A DNA stretch of 64,000 bases, from positions 1,265,749 through 1,329,748 of the forward strand of contig NZ_FOSE01000001.1 of assembly GCF_900114185.1 (NCBI RefSeq). The letters are read 5' to 3'. The translations under genes and the position numbers were made by a program. The notes below the pieces were generated by a model. That model saw nothing but the letters and a program-made list of their open reading frames with translations, was not told the origin of the DNA and did not search any database. Origin of the DNA: Cellulomonas sp. KH9 (GTDB lineage Bacteria > Actinomycetota > Actinomycetes > Actinomycetales > Cellulomonadaceae). Position 1 is the first letter of the stretch; each line of letters begins with the position of its first letter. Positions 60,741 to 64,000 of this stretch are shown one piece after another.

Positions 60741-63700
60741 GACCCGGCCTCCAGCCGCAGGTGCGCGGCCGTCGCGCGCCGGACCAGCCGCGCGGCCACC
60801 GGAGCGACCACGACGGCGCACGCCGTGACCAGCAGCACCAGCAGCAGCAGCTGGGTCGGCCAGGACCACACCGGGACGGGGGGCGGGACCGGTGGCTCCC
60901 CGGACGGCGCGACGACGAGCAGCGGCCCCACCGTCAGTGCCACGAGCCAGCCGACGCCGCCGCCGGCAGCGACCACGAGCACGCCGACCACGCCGTGCTC
61001 GACGAGCAGGCTCCCCAGCACGGCACGCCGGGGGACGCCCATGCCCTGCAGCCGCGCGACGTCCAGCGCGCGGGCGTCGAGCGCCGCAGCCGTCTGCAGG
61101 GCGGTGCCGGCGACGGCCAGCACGAGGGCCGTGACGACGAGCAGCCGCAGCGCGAGCAGGACGCCCGCCGCCAGCGGGTCGTCACGAAGGGCAGCGGCCA
61201 GGCCGAGCCGCGTCTCCGGCTGCCCCAGCCCCGCCGCCGCGACCTGCGCGGCCGCCGTCCGCGGGTCGGCCGTGCCGACGACCCACCAGGCGTCGACCAG
61301 GTCCGGCGCCGAGCCCTGGGCGACGGCTGCGCGGGTGAGGGTGTCGTGGTCGGCGAGGACCTCGGCACCGCGGGGGAAGGCGGCGCGGGCGGGTGCGACC
61401 TCCGACACCCGTGCCACGAGCGTCCCGCTGCCGACCTGCATCGACAGCGCGTCGCCCGGCACGGCCGCGATGCGCGTCGCCAGCTCTCCACTGACGACGA
61501 CCGGCACGTCCGGGGGAGGGTCGAACGCGGTGAGGACGAGGCCTGCGTCCCCCGTGAGCAGGGAGATCGGTACGAGGGCCGCGCGCCCCGTGACGGTCAC
61601 CCCGGTCGCGTCCCAGCGGGTCGCCACGTCGTCGGGGGACCGCAGGCGGTCGGTGCTGTCGGCGGCGACCACGGCCGACCAGCCGTCGACGGTCGCGTCG
61701 GCGTCGGTGACCACGGTGACGTCGACCTCCAGCGGCACCGTCGCGGACGGCAGCCGCGCGGTGTCATGCCCGGTGTCGGTGCCGACGCGCAGGTCGACCG
61801 CGACCACCTGGACGTCCCCGGCAGCCTCCGCGCCGGCGACGGTGGGCAGGGGCACCGTCAGGGCTCGCGGGGTCCCGTCGAGCGGCACGGGCTCGCCGGG
61901 GAGCGCCTGGCGGCCACCGCCGGCCGTCTCGACCACCACCGTCGGCACGACGATGAGCCCGGGAAGGGGAGTGGGACGTCGGCCGTCGGCGGTACCGGAG
62001 ACCGTGAGCCCGACGGCGTGCGCGTCGGGCGGCAGTCCGATGCCGTGGACGGCCCCGGTGGGGGCGAGCGCGGCCGGCAGGTCGCCCCACGTGGTGCCGG
62101 CCGGAGGGCGGCCGCGCAGCACCTCCTGCGCGCGCGTCGTGTCGAGCGCTGCCAACCGCGTCGTGAGGTCCGCCGACCCCAGCGTGACCTCGCGGTCGGT
62201 GAGGGGCAGGACCTCCGCGCCCGTGAGGGCGGCCAGTGCCCGCGCCTGGCCGACCGGCGGTGCGGCGGACCGTTCGACCGCCAGGTCGGCGCCGACCCGA
62301 GCGTCCGCCTGGTCCTGCGCGGACGTGACCCACGTGGCACCCAGCGAGGTGGCGAACGTGGCAGCGGCGGTGGCCAGGACGAGCAGCACCGCAGCCCCGG
62401 TGGAGTGCTCGCGCCGCGCGACCCCCCAGGACGCCAGGGGGACGACCAGGCCGGGAGACCGCCGCGCCCGGGCCTCCGCGCCGCGGGCGACCAGTGGCAC
62501 GACGCGCAGCGCGACGGCCGTCCCGGCGACGAGGCAGAGCAGCGGTGCGGCGACGAGCACGGGATCGACGCCCCCGACCGGGGCGGACGGTCCGCCGCGG
62601 AGCTGGAGGTACCCCACGACGCCGAGCGCCACGAGCAGGAGCTCCACGCTCGTGCGGGCCACCCGTCCACGCACACCCGTCCGCCGGGTGCCGTGGCCGG
62701 GGCCGCGGGCGGACGGGACGACGAGGACCCCGGCCAGGACGACGGCGGTCAGCACGACCGTCGCGACGAGCACGGACGTCACACCGCCCCCCGCCGGCTC
62801 GCCGCCCGACCGGCCGGCGCCCGCAGGTGCCAGGGCACGGAACAGGGCGGCCGCGAGGGGGATCGCGAGGACGGCGCCCACCAGCGCGACCACCAGAGCC
62901 TCGGCGGCGGCCCGCACGACGAGCTGGGCGCGGGACGTTCCGCGCGCCACCAGCAGGCGCTGCTCGTCGGCCCGCCGCGCGGTCACCAGGCGACCCGCCT
63001 GTGCGAGCGCGGCGCCGGCGAGCGCACCGCCGAGCAGCGACACCACGACCAGCGACGAGCGCGTGACGCTCGCCTGCGCCTGGGCCGCCGCGACGGTCCG
63101 CACGAGGTCCGTCCGGACGCGCAGCTGGGACACCCGGTCCCGCAGGGAGCCGCGCACGTCGGCCGTGAGGTCCGCCACGGCCTGCGCGAGGCCGGCGCGC
63201 GTGGCGCCGCTCGTCCCGGCGAGGTGGGGAGCAGCGACCACGGAGACACGCTCGGCGGCCACCGTCGACCCGGTGAGCGCGCCCTCCGCCGCGACGAACG
63301 GCCCCAGGGTCGTGACGACGGCCTGGACGCCCGCGGTCGGCAGCCGCCACGCGGGGTCGACCCCGAGCCCGTGCAGCAGGTCCCGCTCCCAGGTGCCGTC
63401 CGTGCCGGGCGCGGGAGCGAACACACCGACGACGACCAGCGGCACCGCCTGCTCGCCGGCCCCCGGCTCGCGGGGCCGACCGTCGCGCAGCGTGTCCAGC
63501 ACGAGGGACGCGCCGGGTGCCACGCCGAGGTGGTCCGCGACGGCGACGGGCACCGCGACCTCCTGCGGGCCGGTCCGCGCGGCTCGCGGCCAGCGCCCGT
63601 CCACCAGGTCCGCGTGCGCGCGCAGCTCGGCCGACTCGACGACGTACCCGTGGGTACCGGGTGCGCCCCCGACGAGGGGGCGCACCGCCGACGTCAGCCA

Positions 63701-64000
63701 GGTGCTGAGCGTCGGGCGGACCGGCTCCAGGGCGTCGGTCAGGGCGGCGGTCGTGGCGTCGGCCGCAGGCCGCGGGTCGCCACCGTCGAGACGGAAGGTG
63801 ACCTCGACCGCGACGTCACGCGGCTCGGCGCGCCGCAGGGCGGTGTCGAGCCCGGCCTCCTGACCGGTGGTCAGGAGCAGCGCGCACGTGCCCAGCAGGG
63901 CCGCGCCGGCGACGACGACCGCCAGCAGCGCGGCGAGCAACGGTGCCTGCGTGGCCCCTCGCCGCAGCAGCGAGGACGGTGCGACGATCAGCGCCCGGAC
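60737..64000 (-). CDS. Large FtsX-type ABC permease, 5' end outside window
   Basis: At least 1087 residues are visible and the frame is open to the right edge, so the start is upstream. The N-terminal hydrophobic segment (LLAALLAVVVAGAALLGTCALLL) is preceded by VRALIVAPSSLLRR. Two extracytoplasmic domains and two FtsX helix bundles follow the same plan as the downstream permease, with which it is translationally coupled. Both probably work with an ATPase encoded beyond the edge. The transported substrate is unknown. Confidence 0.85.
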   Translation of the reverse strand, partial: VRALIVAPSSLLRRGATQAPLLAALLAVVVAGAALLGTCALLLTTGQEAGLDTALRRAEPRDVAVEVTFRLDGGDPRPAADATTAALTDALEPVRPTLSTWLTSAVRPLVGGAPGTHGYVVESAELRAHADLVDGRWPRAARTGPQEVAVPVAVADHLGVAPGASLVLDTLRDGRPREPGAGEQAVPLVVVGVFAPAPGTDGTWERDLLHGLGVDPAWRLPTAGVQAVVTTLGPFVAAEGALTGSTVAAERVSVVAAPHLAGTSGATRAGLAQAVADLTADVRGSLRDRVSQLRVRTDLVRTVAAAQAQASVTRSSLVVVSLLGGALAGAALAQAGRLVTARRADEQRLLVARGTSRAQLVVRAAAEALVVALVGAVLAIPLAAALFRALAPAGAGRSGGEPAGGGVTSVLVATVVLTAVVLAGVLVVPSARGPGHGTRRTGVRGRVARTSVELLLVALGVVGYLQLRGGPSAPVGGVDPVLVAAPLLCLVAGTAVALRVVPLVARGAEARARRSPGLVVPLASWGVARREHSTGAAVLLVLATAAATFATSLGATWVTSAQDQADARVGADLAVERSAAPPVGQARALAALTGAEVLPLTDREVTLGSADLTTRLAALDTTRAQEVLRGRPPAGTTWGDLPAALAPTGAVHGIGLPPDAHAVGLTVSGTADGRRPTPLPGLIVVPTVVVETAGGGRQALPGEPVPLDGTPRALTVPLPTVAGAEAAGDVQVVAVDLRVGTDTGHDTARLPSATVPLEVDVTVVTDADATVDGWSAVVAADSTDRLRSPDDVATRWDATGVTVTGRAALVPISLLTGDAGLVLTAFDPPPDVPVVVSGELATRIAAVPGDALSMQVGSGTLVARVSEVAPARAAFPRGAEVLADHDTLTRAAVAQGSAPDLVDAWWVVGTADPRTAAAQVAAAGLGQPETRLGLAAALRDDPLAAGVLLALRLLVVTALVLAVAGTALQTAAALDARALDVARLQGMGVPRRAVLGSLLVEHGVVGVLVVAAGGGVGWLVALTVGPLLVVAPSGEPPVPPPVPVWSWPTQLLLLVLLVTACAVVVAPVAARLVRRATAAHLRLEAGS

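Noticed and set aside
60390..63863. Long plus-strand open frame of about 1157 codons
   Set aside because: It is antisense to the two FtsX permeases; the product is Ser/Arg/Thr-rich without domains, and no start signal is present.

Overview
The window is about 64 kb of very GC-rich DNA (estimated above 70 % GC from base composition) from a free-living actinobacterium. Secreted plant-polysaccharide enzymes with type 2 carbohydrate-binding modules (a GH10 xylanase and a PHB-depolymerase/feruloyl-type esterase), a WhiB7 gene with its leader, a mycoredoxin and an AdnA-AdnB pair point to Cellulomonas or a close relative (Micrococcales). This is inferred from gene content and not from any search.

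Positions 1-23,000 are metabolic and transport genes: a sugar ABC ATPase cut by the left edge, a small membrane protein, the CBM2 esterase, purU, a GNAT acetyltransferase, and a divergent EamA transporter/MarR repressor pair around a compact operator. A ZTP (pfl) riboswitch then precedes glyA-folD, followed by a VOC protein and exonuclease III. Two tandem membrane-fusion-protein/ATPase/permease operons follow (10.0-17.9 kb; the first also carries a lipoprotein), then a deoR-galT-galK operon and the GH10-CBM2 xylanase.

Positions 23,200-30,200 hold an Mrp-type ATPase without the CXXC motif, a DUF1003 protein overlapping a PRC/MgtE-N/CBS protein, a general stress protein, aminopeptidase P, a PHP phosphoesterase and a MarC-like membrane protein that ends in a 14-bp tandem repeat.

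Positions 30,290-55,415 form a long block whose order matches the conserved actinobacterial region known from Mycobacterium tuberculosis around Rv3192-Rv3211 (recalled, not searched). It contains a DEAD-box helicase, a ferritin-like protein, DUF3107, TetR, adnA, adnB, a phosphotransferase, nudC, mycoredoxin, uvrD2 and whiB7. After these come a ThiF-like protein, DUF5679, an M48/YgjP-like peptidase, a DUF2342 zincin, a PDZ/Lon protease, a PPA1309-type protein and UPF0182. The theme is DNA break processing, redox/NAD quality control and inducible antibiotic tolerance. The whiB7 leader is readable in detail: an AT-rich element and promoter, a 54-codon upstream ORF, an 8-bp antiterminator and a strong intrinsic terminator.

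Positions 55,500-64,000 contain a second EamA transporter, the initiator tRNA with its own promoter and terminator, a short SnoaL-like remnant, an SRPBCC protein, DUF2200 and two very large FtsX-type permeases, the second running off the right edge.

A recurrent feature is leaderless initiation. At least seventeen genes have a -10-like hexamer (TANNNT, GANNNT or close) ending exactly 6 or 7 nt before ATG or GTG, with no Shine-Dalgarno sequence needed. I used this spacing to choose many starts. Convergent genes are commonly separated by long, perfect GC-rich hairpins.
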